A stretch of DNA of 5,381 nt from Synechococcus sp. UW140. GTDB taxonomy: Bacteria; Cyanobacteriota; Cyanobacteriia; PCC-6307; Cyanobiaceae. Positions 5,294 to 5,381 of this stretch are shown here, piece after piece. The notes beneath the pieces are model-generated. The model was not told the DNA's origin. It saw only the letters and a program-made list of their open reading frames with translations, and did not search any database. The stretch covers positions 1 to 5,381 of the forward strand of contig CAMDWF010000184.1 of NCBI GenBank assembly GCA_945878795.1, written 5' to 3'. How positions within the stretch are numbered: the stretch's first letter is position 1; every line of letters starts with the position of its first letter. The translations under genes were made by a program, and so were the position numbers.

Positions 5294-5381
5294 CCCCCCT
5301 TGCCCTTGCTTGCAGCCAGCCCTCCGCTTTCCTGCGGATCAATGCCTGGTCTTGGTTCTGGGCTGGTAGTCGGCCCATGGC
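5286..5381 (-). CDS. Possible 3' end of an upstream minus-strand gene, or no gene
   Basis: A leftward frame is open from the window edge to a TGA at 5288-5286. It gives 31 residues, AMGRLPAQNQDQ then ALIRRKAEGWLQARARGVA. The end looks like a charged amphipathic helix, and codons end mostly in G or C, which fits a real protein end. It could also start at the Met inside (5378), giving a 30-residue peptide. I recognise no family. If real, it would lie 69 bases upstream of the RRM gene on the same strand, and the repeat copy at 5284-5293 would overlap its stop. Chance is a serious alternative at this length. Confidence 0.25.
   Translation of the reverse strand, partial: AMGRLPAQNQDQALIRRKAEGWLQARARGVA

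Noticed and set aside
5342..5381. Plus-strand ATG at 5342 opening toward the window end
   Set aside because: Only 13 codons are visible, with no ribosome site and no recognisable sequence; it competes with the minus-strand frame there.

Overview
The window looks like chromosomal DNA of a unicellular picocyanobacterium of the marine or freshwater Synechococcus/Cyanobium type. The evidence is the gene set (RbcR, NdhM, a cyanobacterial DUF3172-like protein, plant-type phytoene desaturase, phytoene synthase, a small RRM protein), the high G+C, and the very tight packing with start/stop overlaps. No tRNA, rRNA, mobile element or CRISPR array was seen. The organism is inferred from protein character and not from a marker gene.

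Layout from left to right: (1) the last 63 codons of rbcR on the + strand, a LysR-type regulator of Rubisco genes, ending at 192. (2) A minus-strand pair, ndhM (1278 to 931) followed by a DUF3172-like membrane protein gene (934 to 224), overlapping at TTGA. This pair converges on rbcR, and a perfect 9-bp inverted repeat spans the rbcR stop. (3) A 171-bp divergent control region (1279-1449) with a G+C-rich hairpin. (4) A plus-strand carotenoid operon, pds/crtP (1450-2871) and crtB (2868-3809), again overlapping at TTGA. (5) After a 34-bp convergent gap, a second minus-strand pair: a short RNA-binding protein gene (5216 to 4788) translationally coupled through TGATG to an alpha/beta hydrolase gene (4788 to 3844). 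(6) An upstream region (5217-5381) with a 10-bp direct repeat and possibly the 3' end of another minus-strand gene.

How the genes fit together: crtB makes phytoene from two geranylgeranyl diphosphates, and pds desaturates it to zeta-carotene. These are the first two committed carotenoid steps, and phytoene desaturation is known to feed electrons into the plastoquinone pool. NdhM is a subunit of the NDH-1 complex, which reduces plastoquinone in the same membranes. RbcR controls carbon-fixation genes. The window is therefore a photosynthesis housekeeping neighbourhood and not an accessory island. The least understood members are the DUF3172-like protein beside ndhM and the hydrolase coupled to the RRM gene. 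I did not find a clearly new multi-gene system. The best leads are those two couplings, cysteines at two unexpected places in Pds, pyrimidine-rich leaders in place of Shine-Dalgarno sites, and the repeat upstream of the RRM gene.
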